Assembly (NCBI GenBank): GCA_907163375.1 | Contig: CAJQUW010012901.1 | Location: 1-64,000 of the forward strand | DNA length: 64,000 nt | Reading direction: 5' to 3' | Source: Prostheceraeus crozeri | Lineage: Eukaryota > Platyhelminthes > Polycladida > Euryleptidae | Shown: piece after piece, positions 1 through 14,409 of the stretch | Layout: the number at the start of each line of letters is the position of its first letter | How positions within the stretch are numbered: the stretch's first letter is position 1 | Made by a program: the position numbers and the translations under genes | Notes under the pieces: generated by a model | Databases searched by the model: none | What the model saw: the letters and a program-made list of their open reading frames with translations, nothing else | What the model was told of the DNA's origin: nothing

Positions 1-2268
<2,268 letters not shown>

Positions 2269-2344
2269 AACATATCAGTACTTGCTTTTGAATTCTTACT
2301 TTCTTTTAATAAATCATCCAATCCAACAACATATTAGATGAAGT

Positions 2345-2635
2345 TTATCCATGGATAATTCCTTCTTGTCGAATAATGTTGCGACTTTGCAATTCCTGAA
2401 ACAGCGACGGTTGATAAATACCATAACACCAAATCACTCGATTGATAGGTTCCTTAAACAACTCCCTTCTTTTATCCAATAAATTCAGCGTGAAAACAGT
2501 TTTACCTGCATGAGATGGACCTGATACAGTCAGAACTTTATCACATTGAAGTCTGAAATCCAGTTTATTACTTTGAGACTCAACATTTGCATAATTAACG
2601 CTTAGAGCCAAAGATATTTCCCAATAGGTTGCCAC
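2345..2635 (-). pseudogene. P-loop NTPase N-terminal fragment, family uncertain
   Basis: The ORF of 96 codons contains a Walker A-type loop GPSHAGKT at residues 39-46, preceded by hydrophobic VLTVS, as in a P-loop beta strand. A second conserved-looking block, RVIWCYG, lies at residues 66-72. There is no Walker B, so this is only the front of a domain. The pattern is reminiscent of P-loop ATPases carried by virus-like or large DNA mobile elements in invertebrate genomes, but that is from memory of the general pattern and is not established here. It begins 78 bp beyond the poly(T) edge. No partner gene is intact nearby. It could also be an exon of a host ATPase. Confidence 0.45.
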
Positions 2636-3024
2636 GGCAGGAGTATCATTGGAAGTATTGCTGAAAAAGGTGGGGAAAACCGCCCTTTTGTAGTTAGTGT
2701 TTTTTCCTCTTTTCTTTGAAAGGGCGACTTTAAGGATTGGAGATTGAAACGCAATTTCGTAGCATATCGCTTAAGTAACTTCGTTGTTTTGGAGCTAATT
2801 TCTTCGTCTCAACTTCTCACATGAGATATAATTTCACAAATGAAATTTTATCGTTAGCATGTCGTATAGCATTGTATCGCTGATTTGCTTTCATTCGTCG
2901 GAGAGCTTGAATGGCTGAAGAACACGTTGAAGACTTTTGACTTTTACGTTTCGTCATTTTTACGTTCGCCATTTTCCGTGTTAGTCTTTGCTAAAAACCT
3001 ATCTTTACTCACATTTGATAGGTA
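2636..3024. other. No gene seen
   Basis: AT-rich sequence with stops in all frames. I see no repeat or splice-flanked coding. Confidence 0.5.
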
Positions 3025-3324
3025 CTAACTATTGCGACATAAGTGACACTCGAAATGAGCAATATCACAGTGGTTACATTGGCAAAGTTGAATGCAATTA
3101 CGTATGAAACAGCGTTGACAAAAAGCATGCTTACATCTCTTGAAGATGCGCTTTTCATTTCCATCCTTTCGCTTACATACATTCGCAACACATAGTTTCA
3201 CGTTACTGATGTCTATAGCAGGTCTTTTTGAAGATATGAATTTGCTAGCCTTTTTTCTAAATAATAGACGCATGTTACAGAAGGAATATACTTCGAGAGT
3301 GAGCAGAATAGCTCGAAAAACCAC
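3025..3324 (-). CDS. Small Cys/His-rich RING-like ORF
   Basis: The ORF has 99 codons. Its C-terminal half is packed with metal-ligand residues: C45, C50, C64, H66, C69, C72, C77, C81, C83, C86, H90, C93 and C96. The core C-x-H-x2-C-x2-C (residues 64-72, CKHAFCQRC) is the hallmark centre of a RING finger, and C45/C50 and C81-C86 could supply the outer ligand pairs. RING domains usually act in E3 ubiquitin ligases. The first pair is spaced C-x4-C where C-x2-C is usual, so the fit is imperfect. The N-terminal half shows nothing recognisable. It may be an exon or a remnant of a mobile element. Confidence 0.4.
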   Translation of the reverse strand: MVFRAILLTLEVYSFCNMRLLFRKKASKFISSKRPAIDISNVKLCVANVCKRKDGNEKRIFKRCKHAFCQRCFIRNCIQLCQCNHCDIAHFECHLCRNS

Positions 3325-4880
3325 GTTGTGCTACAATCAGAGTGTACCACTGCATTTTCAATTTTTTCTTTATGGAAAGTTTGAATGTGAATATCTGAAA
3401 TCGCTTCAATCACTAGGACTGCCTACCATGATGGTTAAATGCGTTTACAGACGTTCAGCAATTTTTATCATATGTCTTTTAAAAAATTCTGGGGGATGGG
3501 TGGGTGGAGGGTGATCCTACCACTTCCATTCGAATAAGAAGCAAAATGGAACTCGAGCGACTTTCTCACCCTCTTCTTTCCAAAATGACTAAACTTAATT
3601 TTCGCAACTAATCGCGCCATGATAATGCTATCAGAGAAATGTATTCATTAACTCTAGAAATAGAGAGCTAGCATCATCGACCACTGCTTCGATGTCGGGG
3701 GTCCTCATCTTTATGATCATTTTAATCACATAATCTTGAACAGCTCCTTTTATACTTTGCCTATGAAAAACGTAATCGTTCGCAGTCGTTGAGAAAGACA
3801 TGATCGCCCTTTATCCGTAACCATCCATTTGCATGATACAAACAACACTATTCTCATAGGTAACATTTATTGAATAATGGTTAACAAGCATGCATTATAA
3901 ATCAATGGTTTGAAAGAGATAAAAATAGATACAGCTGGTAACTATCATACAGCGAGCAATGATAACCATAAGGACTTTGGCAGTGTTGAGGTTGAAGGAG
4001 GAAAGAAGCATTGGTTATGAAACGTAGCTATACAACGAACAGACATAAATAATGGAACACACAAAATCCTTAAAACGTTTTGTGACTTATGTTAATGTTG
4101 ATTCACTCTACTTCCCAAGGTGGGAGCAAAATATCATCATGATTAGATTGGGAAATACTTTCCTCTCCTTACCAGGATTATTACAAAAGATGCGTATAAC
4201 ATTGAAAGCAGCTAACCATCGTTTAAAGTCAATAAGAAGAGCACTTCCACAAGAAAAGCCATAGTCTTGCAAATATTTCAGATTAAGTCCATGAATGTGT
4301 TTTCTCGCCCATTGATCAACATTTGGGATGCAGTTGGCATGTTGATGATAGACACTAACAATTGAATGTCCAATTGTTCATAGCAATAGCACTGAGTCCT
4401 TGTACAGGTTCACCTCACATCCATAAAAAATGATGATAGAAGCCTAAAACGGAAATTTACAATCTAAGGAAACGTTCTATAACATTATTACAAAATGAGA
4501 ATTACATCGATGCGCTTTTCACGACAAAATACACAAATGATATGATGGCACGAAGAGTAAAATGTATCTAATAAGACCACGTCTACGACACTCACCGCAC
4601 ATAAGCGAATTGTCATAGGGTAGAGTTAGGAAAGGACTAGCAATTTCTCCTTCTTTGATTTGCGTTTTGGATTGTAGCATTCTTCTAGCCGACTTGCGCT
4701 TCTAATACATGTGTTAAGGATTTGATCAATTATGTCGTCCACGTTGGGTGGTTTGGAATATATAGGATGGATTCCCATATGCATGGAGAGAGAGGCTATG
4801 TTTTTTTATCCTTGTGTTCGACCATAATATAGGCCATTCACTTTGAAAAGGATATCTCCAAGTACCTTCTCCGGAGCTCA
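3325..4880. other. No assignable gene
   Basis: AT-rich DNA. A 70-codon plus-strand ORF at 4052-4264 has no recognisable motif and I do not call it. A short GGGT-rich patch lies near 3490-3512. Confidence 0.5.
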
Positions 4881-5177
4881 TCACATCTGATGGGTATTGA
4901 ATGATCTCCTCTTCTTATAGTAAGTACACCCAGTGATACGGTAGGGCACAATGTGATTACTCACCCAAATCTTTCTATAGGGAGTATCCTTGTCATCTCT
5001 CGCCTTCCACTCTTGAGCAAGAGGAGTAGGAATGTCCATATTTAATGTCACGTACTCCTCAATAATATCAAGTTGGTGGCGAATGTACGACTCATCGGGG
5101 ATCAGTATGTAGTCCCATACTGATTGTGCATTATCTTGACATCGTGGAAGGGAGCATTCCGTTTGGTAAGTACTTAG
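4881..5177 (-). pseudogene. Start-less ORF remnant, unknown product
   Basis: An open frame of about 98 codons ends at a stop complementary to 4881-4883 and has no ATG near its 5' end. Its composition is protein-like: rich in D, E, Y, W and K, with segments such as WDYILIPDESYIRHQLD and YRKIWVSNHIVPYRITG. After the stop the same frame continues with further codon-like sequence, which suggests a broken gene. An AG precedes the open region, so it could be an exon. I do not recognise the family. It lies in the same orientation as the P-loop and RING-like remnants, so the three may derive from one inserted element, but that is inference. Confidence 0.35.
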
Positions 5178-5860
5178 CTATGATCATACATAACGCAAGG
5201 TTGTTTAATTTAGCTGTAGCGGTTGTAGGTTATGTACCTTGGATGTTTCTTCCAATGGCCTAGTATGTAGATGTTCTGACTCGTAGCGAACCTTGTAACG
5301 TTTGACCGCCTTTTGTCCTACTAGTGCACGCAGATGGAGTAGATGCCTGAAAATGAAAAAAGATTGTATTAAGTTTACGTTCAAGGAGGAGAGGTGAGGG
5401 ATAGTAGGCGGACTTACATTTAGTTGGATAATAGAACAGGGAACTAGAGAGGAAATGTGGTCCGTCACTCGTTTGTGTGTGATTCAACGATGAGATTGAT
5501 TCTCACTGTGGAAGGCCTCGCTATTTATAAAGAATAATGCGTGTGATTTCTCATTTGGATGATGATCCTCATTGGGACAATAACATCAAGTTCTGATTCC
5601 AAATCTGGAAATCCGTATACCAATCTCCAGATAGTTCGTTTTGAAGCTTAACAAGAGCCCACAAACGTCTCCCCCCAAATTCTAATCTTCTGTCGTTTTT
5701 TTCACTCAATGTCCCCAAAAACTCATTAAATGGCGTCTCTCATGTAAACGAAGGCAGATAGGAACAAGCCGATTGTTTCAGATCAGTCACACACATGAAT
5801 TTGTCTCACATCTTAGCTTTCAAAACGAGCTATCGCGCATCGACAAAATCCGTCCACCTG
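5178..5860. other. No gene seen
   Basis: Short overlapping minus-strand ORFs at 5205-5487 have no recognisable motif. Nothing else stands out. Confidence 0.5.
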
Positions 5861-5871
5861 GGAAAGCAAGC

Positions 5872-6310
5872 TGTTCCAGGGGGGGGAGGGACGTCAGGCC
5901 GAAAATTTTTTCTCTCCCGAATTTCGCTGGAAACATCCTTCCTAACCCAAAATTTCACGTAGATTCCGAATCTGGCCTCCGTTTTCTCATCCGATGCTTC
6001 GTTTGGGCGCTACACACCAAAAACATCACACACTATAGCCTCAAGACTAATCCTGGCGGTCGCCCACGTCAACCTAGACGGTCGCCCACGTCCACCAGGC
6101 GGTCGGACCCACGCACCCGAGTCTCACACTCTGTCGTTGCAGAGGGGGGGGGGGACGTCAGCGAACATGTTGTGAACGTGGACCCACCCGGCCGGCACAC
6201 CACGACAGACCACAACCTCTGTCGTTCCAGAGGGGGGGGGGACTCAGACACGAAGCACCACGGCGGCCGACCACGACACTCTGCCGTGCCAGAGGGGGGG
6301 GGGGACTCAG
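5872..6310 (+). repeat. GC-rich patch with four G-run motif copies
   Basis: A motif of the form CTGTCGTTCCAGAG followed by 8-12 G and then AC(G)TCAG occurs at about 5872-5898, 6130-6161, 6217-6246 and 6278-6310. The spacers include CACGAC- and GGCGGCC-rich blocks. This patch is much more GC-rich than its surroundings. The G runs are short-range quadruplex candidates. A long plus-strand ORF crosses it (5773-6453), but its peptide is low complexity (Pro, Arg, Gly) and I treat it as incidental. Confidence 0.7.
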
Positions 6311-9190
6311 CCACGACGGCGGCCATCTTGCGCTATCCAGTATTTGTCACTTGCTTACTACTCTCACAAAAGATTTTTCGCAAATATCTGATTTCAGAAA
6401 CTTGCTACTACTGCCATCTACTCTTTCTTAGGAGCCATTTTGTTAATACTTAACTACCTAAATTATAAAAAATAAATAGATAAATGAACGTTGTTTATAC
6501 TCGGAAGCACATTAGGCACGGAGCCTTTCTTCCATGTGGCCGAGTTGTCATTTACCACTTTCATTCTTTTCCGTGCTGGTTTTCCATTAATATTGCACTG
6601 ATATTTCCCATCAATTCTCTCTGTCTTGGAATGCATCGAGCTTGAGGGTATAGGTCCACCCCAAATTTCCCGGCACCTGGAGGAACTGAAGTCGATCAGT
6701 GGCGGCGACTGCACAAGCAACAAAATTTTTGCATCTGTTTGCAGGAAATTGCAGGAATAATTGGTAGTCGCATTAATCTGATGATCACATTATTTCTGCA
6801 ACAGACGAAGGTCTTAGACCGAAAACTTGTGTGCCAATGAATCTAATTCGAGCAGAACAAAATGTGCTTTCCTGCAGTATTATCAACTCCGGCTCGATAG
6901 TTCTACAGCATATTAATGTTTTCCATTCCCTCGTGTTTCTTTTTGTCCGATGCCTCTATCTTTTATCTCTTAGTGCTCTGAAGCATCGAATTTATTGTCA
7001 CAAAATTATTTTCCTTTTTTTGCTGTAACTGTTTTCCACTTTTTTTGATGGTGATCTGTCCTCTTGTTCTTTAAAACAAGCCTTGGAATGCCGCTTGGCC
7101 AACGACACTTTTTACGAAGACTGCCTGTGGTTGGCAACGTGTGGCAGAACCACAGAAATTGACAACAATAAACAGACAACTAAAAAGATAAAATTGCTAA
7201 CTTCAGATAAACAGTTTATTTCTATGGGCAGAACTGATTGTCGGCAGCTAGGTCAACGCTCACACACTGTTGATCAAAAACAGATGTCTCGAGATTCGGA
7301 CATTTCATTTTTATGGACTTTGCATCATTTAAGAGAAAATTCCATAACAGTCTATTTTCCAGGGTCAGCTATGAAATTTTCTGCCTATCTGGTATAAAAT
7401 GGGGTACATTTTTTGCAGCATCCACGTCTTTAGAATGCGCGTTCAAATTTTCTGAATGGAAGGTAAGAACCGTTTGTAAGATGAGAGTACATTCATTTAA
7501 CATCACTCATCGCTTGATTTGATCTTTTCGGGTGATCTTAAAAACCACCAGCTGTTCGAGGATATTTTGGACAACTTAATGGCAATGCAACTGATAACAC
7601 AAGGCTAGACATTGTGTTTTCTGCATCCATCAGAGCCGTTGCATCGTTAGCTGAATATCAAAAATATGAGTAAATCGTATAGGAAGTGTGGAGCGCTTCA
7701 AATGACTCCAGTTGCGTTCAGAATTTCAGGCATCGAGCGAGTGTACAAAATGAATTTCAATGCATATATCCGACAACAATACTCATATTAATTTGAATTT
7801 TATTTGTTTTTGTCTATACATCAATTGAAAAATTATTTGAAATCAAGTCGCTTATCATTCTTCTATAGAACTATCGGCAACTTCTTAAACATGGCTTTGA
7901 CAGCTTCGTATGCGGTTACAACATCCACAGTAACTCAGTAGATGCTCGGAACTGCTGCTGCAATTCTTTTATTTTACTGAATCTGTTACAAGATGTAAGA
8001 CGCTGTGAATAATATGAATGAAGCTTTAACTAAATGATAACGTAATGAATAACATGCTAATTAGTTGTTATTAGTTTGCCTTTTCCATCCTGTAGACCAG
8101 TGTTTATTCTATAAGACAACATAGGTTCATTTAAATGTAAGAATTACAAGGGTCAATTTTTTTCCCAGCGAGTTCATTTTTTTAAACATTTTCGCAGATG
8201 GCCGACCACTGCTATAGATCTGCCATTTAATATTACGTGCAATTATATACAGATTTAGATAGTTCTATATATAACGAAATTATCAACCGACCTTTTGATA
8301 TGGCATATTTGAATTAGTTAGCATTGCTCAGTTAACCGGACTGTTCAAGGTCAATGACATACGGTAGTCTAGTCATGTCAAGTTTTGATAATGCCATGAA
8401 TTTGGAATACATGCACATGTACTCGCTACGCAAATATATTTTGGTTTGATCAGTCTGAAATTGACAATTATTCTCATCTGGTACAGAAAGAAGGCACAAA
8501 TATTAAGAGAAGAACCAGGCCTACATGTAAATAATATCAGGATATCTGTTGAAAACTGTAAAACATACGTGTGTATTTAACGAAAATCAGAAAACAATTA
8601 AAAAAATAAATCTACTAGTGCAAAAAGTCTAAACATAACAACTCCTTAATTACATCTCTACACAAATTTGCATCATCTATTTACTTAATATGGGCCTATA
8701 AAAGCAATGAGTAGGCTTTTGAACAAGATGCCAACAAGACAGCCCCAATCATTACAACAATCCTTCACTCGTTCACAATCAAGTCAATGTCATCATCTAA
8801 AGAGCTAAGTGAACTGTTACAATCTTCACAACACGGGGTGTGAAAGACGGTTTCTCAGTTTTGTGTGTGTCGGTGCGTATAAGCTGAATACTCGCACCGT
8901 ACCAGCACTGGATGGAGGGCAACTGTGGACAGCAGCTGCAAGCTCAGCAAATTTTCACTAAGACGTTTTCATCCGCATTTACTTGGACGAACCGCCAAAC
9001 TTGACGGCTTATTTTTTTGATTTCACTTGAAAAACAGGTGATATGAAAGATATGCAAGACAATAAATCAGTTATCGTCCGCTAAGCTCCTTTATCCTTTC
9101 AAAAAATATACACTACGAGTGTGTAGGCACAAAACTCTCCCGATTGTTGTTAGGCCGAAAATTATAATGACTTAAATAAAGACACAAGGT
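6311..9190. other. No assignable gene
   Basis: Mostly AT-rich DNA. Short ORFs at 6463-6723 (minus) and 7083-7397 (plus) have no recognisable domain. I see no repeat structure of note. Confidence 0.45.
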
Positions 9191-9225
9191 GGCCGACGTT
9201 TCCCGTCCTGACGCTTTATCAAGGC
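9191..9225 (-). other. Penelope-type hammerhead-like tail motif
   Basis: Read on the minus strand, this contains a TTGATAAAGCG half, a complementary GACG-type arm and then GAAACGTCGGCC. This resembles the CUGANGA...GAAAC...GUC core order found in hammerhead-like motifs at Penelope-like element ends. The first core box is degenerate. It lies just downstream of a probable Penelope endonuclease C-terminus, which supports the reading. Confidence 0.35.
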
Positions 9226-9247
9226 TTAATATGATAAAAGTGAAGCA

Positions 9248-9371
9248 CTACAGTAGATGGAGCCGTGTTGCGACTGCCTCGTGACGCCTGTTCATCCGAG
9301 GTTTACGATTATTGATCAGACGACATTCCACCAAGCTGGTCTCCAGCGGATCACTCACACACTTTAACCCC
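9248..9371 (-). pseudogene. Penelope-like endonuclease C-terminal remnant
   Basis: A 40-codon open segment ends at a stop complementary to 9248-9250. It contains VECRLINNRKPRMNRRHE, which matches the end of Penelope GIY-YIG endonucleases: a catalytic-type Glu, a short Ile-rich linker, then (K/R)P-x-(L/M)N. The catalytic Tyr/Arg part is missing. The hammerhead-like motif directly downstream fits the expected order. It is a 5'-truncated relic, distinct from the array at 25.6-36.2 kb. Confidence 0.4.
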
Positions 9372-9760
9372 TTCACTGCGGCATGGCTCGCAGAGCGTGC
9401 ATATACCGTGAAAATTCCTTTATCCTTTTACCGACGACAAGCAGATTTAGATGTTACCTGACTTCTGACTGCACCCTGATAAATAATGGTCTTCAAGAAA
9501 GAAACCTTCACCGAGCGCAAACATCACTGATAAACAGGGGCAATGAAAAATTAATATCAAATAATTGCTAGGGATTTGCTACAATTAGGTGCAATTAATT
9601 AATTTCTCAATTGACGAAATTAAGCTGACAATCCATTTGATTTTTTGGATAAAATTATTGCAATTAATTGGTCGGCCTACATAAACGTACATTACCTATA
9701 GGCTATATGCGGGGATGAGAACGGGCAGTTAGGGGCTCTGACAAAAAATCAACTTTTGAA

Positions 9761-9798
9761 GGGCCCTAACACGGAATCCTCTAGAATTCCGTGGGCCC
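9761..9798. repeat. Short inverted repeat (hairpin)
   Basis: GGGCCC and CACGGAAT on the left (9761-9777) are mirrored by ATTCCGTG and GGGCCC on the right (9786-9798), with an 8-base loop. Its role is unknown. It may be the end of a small decayed element. Confidence 0.6.
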
Positions 9799-12647
9799 TA
9801 AATAGAAAATTAAAAAAAATCATTATAGCCTTTCAAGGGACACTGACGGAAACGCGTATCCGCTAAAGATTTTCATCCCTGTTATGCGAAGTTGCATCCT
9901 CTCTATCAATATCAATTTTTGAAGGCTGCAGTCATGGTATTTAATTTTTAAATTTAAATTCTACAATCATTTGCAAATAAGAATGACCAATAAATTCACT
10001 ATGACTGAGATACTTCTTAGTTGTCTAAACTAATTTAGAGACGCATATGAAGACCAAAGATCTGTTATAGTGCCCGCTACTTTTGATAAGTGATCCTTAG
10101 ATAACTTCGTTATAAATTAGTTCTGAGCTGCCAACGACTGTAAGTCGTCGTGCGAGGATTTCATAGAAGACTTAATTGGTTGTAGTCAAAGTAAAAGCAA
10201 TTAAATAGACAATTAAAATGTGTGGTACCAAATAGTCACCACAGAATTCTGTTAAATACTGGTTGAATATGTGACAGTGAATTCATAGTCTTGGGAGCAA
10301 GGGCTGGTTCAACGCGGTATTGAAATCTTATCAATTTAAAATTTTTGAGTGATGAATATGTTTAAAGTGTTTTCAGCAAAATATTACTGAATTCCAGTTA
10401 TTGTATTACACATTACTGTATCAAGTTATTGATTATTATTGAATTCAAGCGAGGTGATGATAATCCAGTCAACCAGTGGCTGTGACTGTACACTCCTCCC
10501 CCAAACTAAGTAGATACGGGTAGTACATGATTGTCATAACAGAGAACCCATATATTGTGACACAAATTACATGATGACTTACATGGCACAATCCACATAC
10601 TGAGGACTGGTTCAAAATACATTCACTTTGACAATAAGTAGGAAGTATAAAATAGATATTCAACAAATAGAAGCAGACATAATTATATTAATGTATTGCA
10701 TGCAAACACAATTCAAAAAAAAATATTAAGAATGCAACATAAGTACTTCACAATAGACTCAGTATTATACCCGCGACTGCCGATCAATATCATTTGCCAC
10801 AAAATATCCAGGATTACAAAACATTCGGAAGCTCTGACATATCAGTCGTTATGAAAATTAAACGACTTACTTTTATAACCAGCTAAATCACGAATGAGGT
10901 CCATTTGGTCAACCGTCTAATGTAGCTAGCTTGAGCCCTATTTCTTAATCAGGGGATGGGACCATTTGGATTCATGCAGCCTCATCTAAAAAAAGCAAGT
11001 ATCCACCTACTACTCGTCTCAAACATGCTGTATAAACCGAGTACAGTGGCGCTGCTTTCTGAATTATTTTGAGTCATGACCGCAGAATGTACGCATTAAA
11101 ATTCGGTTCAGTGGTTGAGAAAATAAGGTTTCATTTCAAGACCTCATGTGTTGATTCATTTTATAGTATATTATAATATCATGTTTTTCAATTTCATTAA
11201 TTCATGATTTTAGCATGACACTTAAAAAATTGCAGAAATCTTACTAATTTCCAATTTACAATGTTACCCTCTATCAATTGGCCTACTTAGTTTCCCCGCC
11301 TGATACTACCTGAAACCTTGATGCTGTAAACCTAGTACGCACTACATCTACCGGCTGAACAAGGAGTAAAACATAAGCTTTTTTTGAATTCCTACCCAGT
11401 CTAAAACAGCCGTGTTGCATTCTCCAATATCTATTCCCGAATGAAACCCGGGTCAGAGTGAGAAAAAGAAATGGAACCCTCAATTGAAGCACAGTATAAA
11501 AATGATCACGCTGAAAATGATGCGACGCTTGAACTTTCCTACTGAATTTCAGAAAAATATTCATTGTTTTTAAATCAAAAACTTTAGCACCGGTAGGTCT
11601 AGAAAAAATGTTAAATTTTTATTCAATCTCAAGCACATTATTTCAAAAAGGAGACCATGAAGGTGTACGCTTACAGCTAAAATACATTTTAACTCACTTC
11701 ATGGAATAATAACTTGGCTTGTAGCATGAGTGATCGTCTTACCTTCTTTTACGAGGCCTCCAGCACGTAAACTTGAGAGAATCGGCAGAAATTGAGTCAC
11801 ACAGGTATTCGATTCATACATCTTCTACCATACTTCCTTTAGTTCGAAGAAGATTCACGAAATCATAGTTTGCCAATGTAAAGAATCAGCATGAAAAGTC
11901 GTTGGCACATCCAGTGAAAGCTTTACAATTCACAGCCCTTCTGTTCGAGTGAGGAGCGCACATCGAAACGAGCGCAGCAGTATGGCCAGACAGTGAGGTC
12001 ACGCATTGTTAAAAGAAACGCAAAGTAAGTCAATGCGCGCCAAAGACGGCGGGCGAGGACACGCGCACACTATGCGTGAGTCACTCTATAAAGCAATGAT
12101 CCTACGTGTAAGGCAAGATTGATGTTGTTATGACGTCATTCGATCGCATTATACAGAAGTCCTCGACTGAAGGCATGCAAGGAAGAAACAAACGCTCATA
12201 TTAATGTAGACCTGCAATTATTAATGAAGTATGGGAAATATGGGTGCTGCTATTGTGCTTGTCTGTGAAATCAAACTGCATGTTCATCGACTTCGCTAGT
12301 GCAAGTTACACTGTTCAAGTTCAATTCCATTGTTCACGTGTTTGTCTTAGAGATTCGGTTCCGTTTTGACCATAGATAAGAGATAGAATAGATGGCCATT
12401 CATCAACAATTACAACGTGCGAGGCGTTACCAAATCTGCATTGAGAAAACAGCACTCGTTTAGGGAAGATAAAATAATCGATAAGTGTTGCGCACCGCAG
12501 GTTTTGATACTGTATTCCCGTTCTGATTTCGGATCAGTCATTAAGCGTAAATATGGTCTCTTAGTTAAGGTGGTTCTAGACAAATATTCACAGTGGATAG
12601 TATCAAATTCGATGTCTTTGAATAATTATTGATACTCGTCTACAATA
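9799..12647. other. No assignable gene
   Basis: AT-rich DNA with short unassignable ORFs (10469-10666 and 11283-11564, minus). A modestly GC-richer stretch near 11940-12080 shows no coding signal that I can support. Confidence 0.45.
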
Positions 12648-12649
12648 TA

Positions 12650-13901
12650 CAGATTGTTTCATAAAAAATGGATCACCCTTAAACATCGCCTTAACTTCAA
12701 TTTTGTCTAACTCCGCCAAACTTGAACGAATTTCTCTGAAATTTGGAAGATATGTCAGTTGCGCTTGCTAATATCATTGTTGGAAATTTCAAGCATGAAT
12801 ATTGAGTTGTTTTCCTGTTATAGATAAAAAAGTAGTTGATAATTTGATCTTCATTTAGCAATGTTACACAAAATCATACCTCACTCTTATAAAATTACAT
12901 TTGTTTCCTTTGTTATGTAATATGTTGTTCTACAAGTCAAAAGGTATCAAGCAAAACAAAAATAAAGAAAATCGGTCAATCAGAGCCAGTATAGCACCAT
13001 TATTCATCAACAATAATGTAACTGCTACATGTGATTAACTGGACTTCATGTTCCATAGCTTCCTGACTTCGTTGCGGTCGTGTTGGCAGCATTCCTGATT
13101 GCTTTCAGCTAGAAATCTATCTGTTACCGTTTGAAAACAAAACAAGGCACAAATGAACAATAACGAGATCGCATTCACAAAAGGCAATTCACAAAAGAGG
13201 GCTCTGGCCGTCAACGCAAAACATCCAAAAGTAGAGACCGCCTAATTTTGAGATTTGTTAAAGTTGATCCAAGTCTCTCGTTAACTGAGATGGCTGCACT
13301 AGACTTTTACACTAGACATTTACATCGTCCTCGGGTACACGGTGGTGCGACTCTACTGATTTTGGCTGGCATTTGGACCAATGGCCGCTCTGAACTTCAC
13401 ATACAGCAAGGAACCATGAATTCTGAACGCTGTGTGAATGGTTTACGAATGAAGATTGGCCAAATGACAGATCAACTGGGTGATCCATCGACTTGGTTAT
13501 TTATGGATGATAATGCTACGTGTCACAGGAGTAGTAGAGTCAACTTATGCAAGTCTCAATTAGGGCTTAGGACATTATCTGGCCAGCTCGTTCTCCTTAT
13601 CTGAATCCCATAGAAAATGTATGGAGTATTCTAAAACGTAACGTTCGTCGTTCACTGCTACCTACAGATGGCGTATCACAACTTACGTCACTGTTAAAAA
13701 GAGAGGGGAGAAAGTTAGATCAGTCAAAAATCAACGATATGATCGAATCAATGCCTAGATGAATTGGTAATGTTATTGACAATAAGGGTAGGGCCACAAA
13801 ATATTAGCTTCTTAAGAACCGTTACTGTATCATACTTATGTTTTACGAGTAGGCCTATTTAGTCAAATTTTAGGATGATCCACTTTTTATGAAATGGACT
13901 G
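12650..13901 (+). mobile_element. Tc1-like DNA transposon, internally deleted (copy 1)
   Basis: Terminal inverted repeats read CAGATTGTTTCATAAAAAAT at the left and end in a complementary ATGAAATGGACTG at the right. TA flanks both ends (12648-12649 and 13902-13903), as expected for Tc1/mariner. The element encloses a decayed transposase on the plus strand. Its first 340 bp match the right end of the copy at 56409-58289 in inverted orientation, so the two form an inverted pair 43 kb apart. At 1252 bp it is shorter than its 1881-bp relative, consistent with internal deletion. Confidence 0.85.
13200..13762 (+). pseudogene. Tc1-like transposase, deleted and frameshifted
   Basis: The reading frame opens with a GSGRQRKTSKSRDRLILR segment, typical of the second helix-turn-helix of Tc1-family transposases. 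It then jumps directly to HGGATLLILAGIW, so the region carrying the first catalytic Asp is deleted. The second Asp lies in WLFMDDNATCH. A frameshift near 13560 precedes WPARSPYLNPIENVW, which carries the catalytic Glu. The protein ends in IESMPR at 13762. The order and motifs identify a DDE transposase. It cannot be functional without the first Asp. Confidence 0.85.
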
Positions 13902-13903
13902 TA

Positions 13904-14409
13904 GTCGTAATATACAGTAATATTTTCAACACGAACCGTCCACTGATGAATTATAACAGGGTAGGCCCAACTGATAGAATAATGAATAAGCTTAATTTGT
14001 GTACAAACCAGCATCACTTAACATGCATTTTTTCCATAACCTACATGTATTTTTAGGTATTGAAATATCAAAACAATTAACTCGTGTCAAAGGAAATTTA
14101 TTGTTAATAGAATCGCACAAGAAGTTTGACATATTATTCTCAGAGATTTTTTACTCTAAGAGAACGAAACAAACGCTGTCTTTGACCTTTCATATGAGAA
14201 TCTTTTGCGATTTTCTTTATCCGGAGATCGAAATAAACAGAAACAACAGATCTTATAAGATGAAGTTTATGACTTTCGATGCCTTGACTGCATTCAGTGG
14301 CGTGAGTATCAATGACTGATAACACTGATCGTGGAAGACCATCCATTATTTTACTCACAACTAAGCTCTCTTCGTGTTGTGCACATGGCGAAGTTTTCTG
14401 ATATGCCTC
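13904..14409. other. No gene seen
   Basis: Short overlapping ORFs on both strands lack recognisable motifs. Confidence 0.4.

Noticed and set aside
3025-3324. piggyBac transposase C-terminal zinc finger
   Set aside because: The Cys/His spacing fits a RING-type centre better and no piggyBac catalytic region is nearby.
5773-6453. 226-codon plus-strand ORF
   Set aside because: Open mainly because of GC-rich low-complexity sequence. The peptide is Pro/Arg/Gly-rich without motif.
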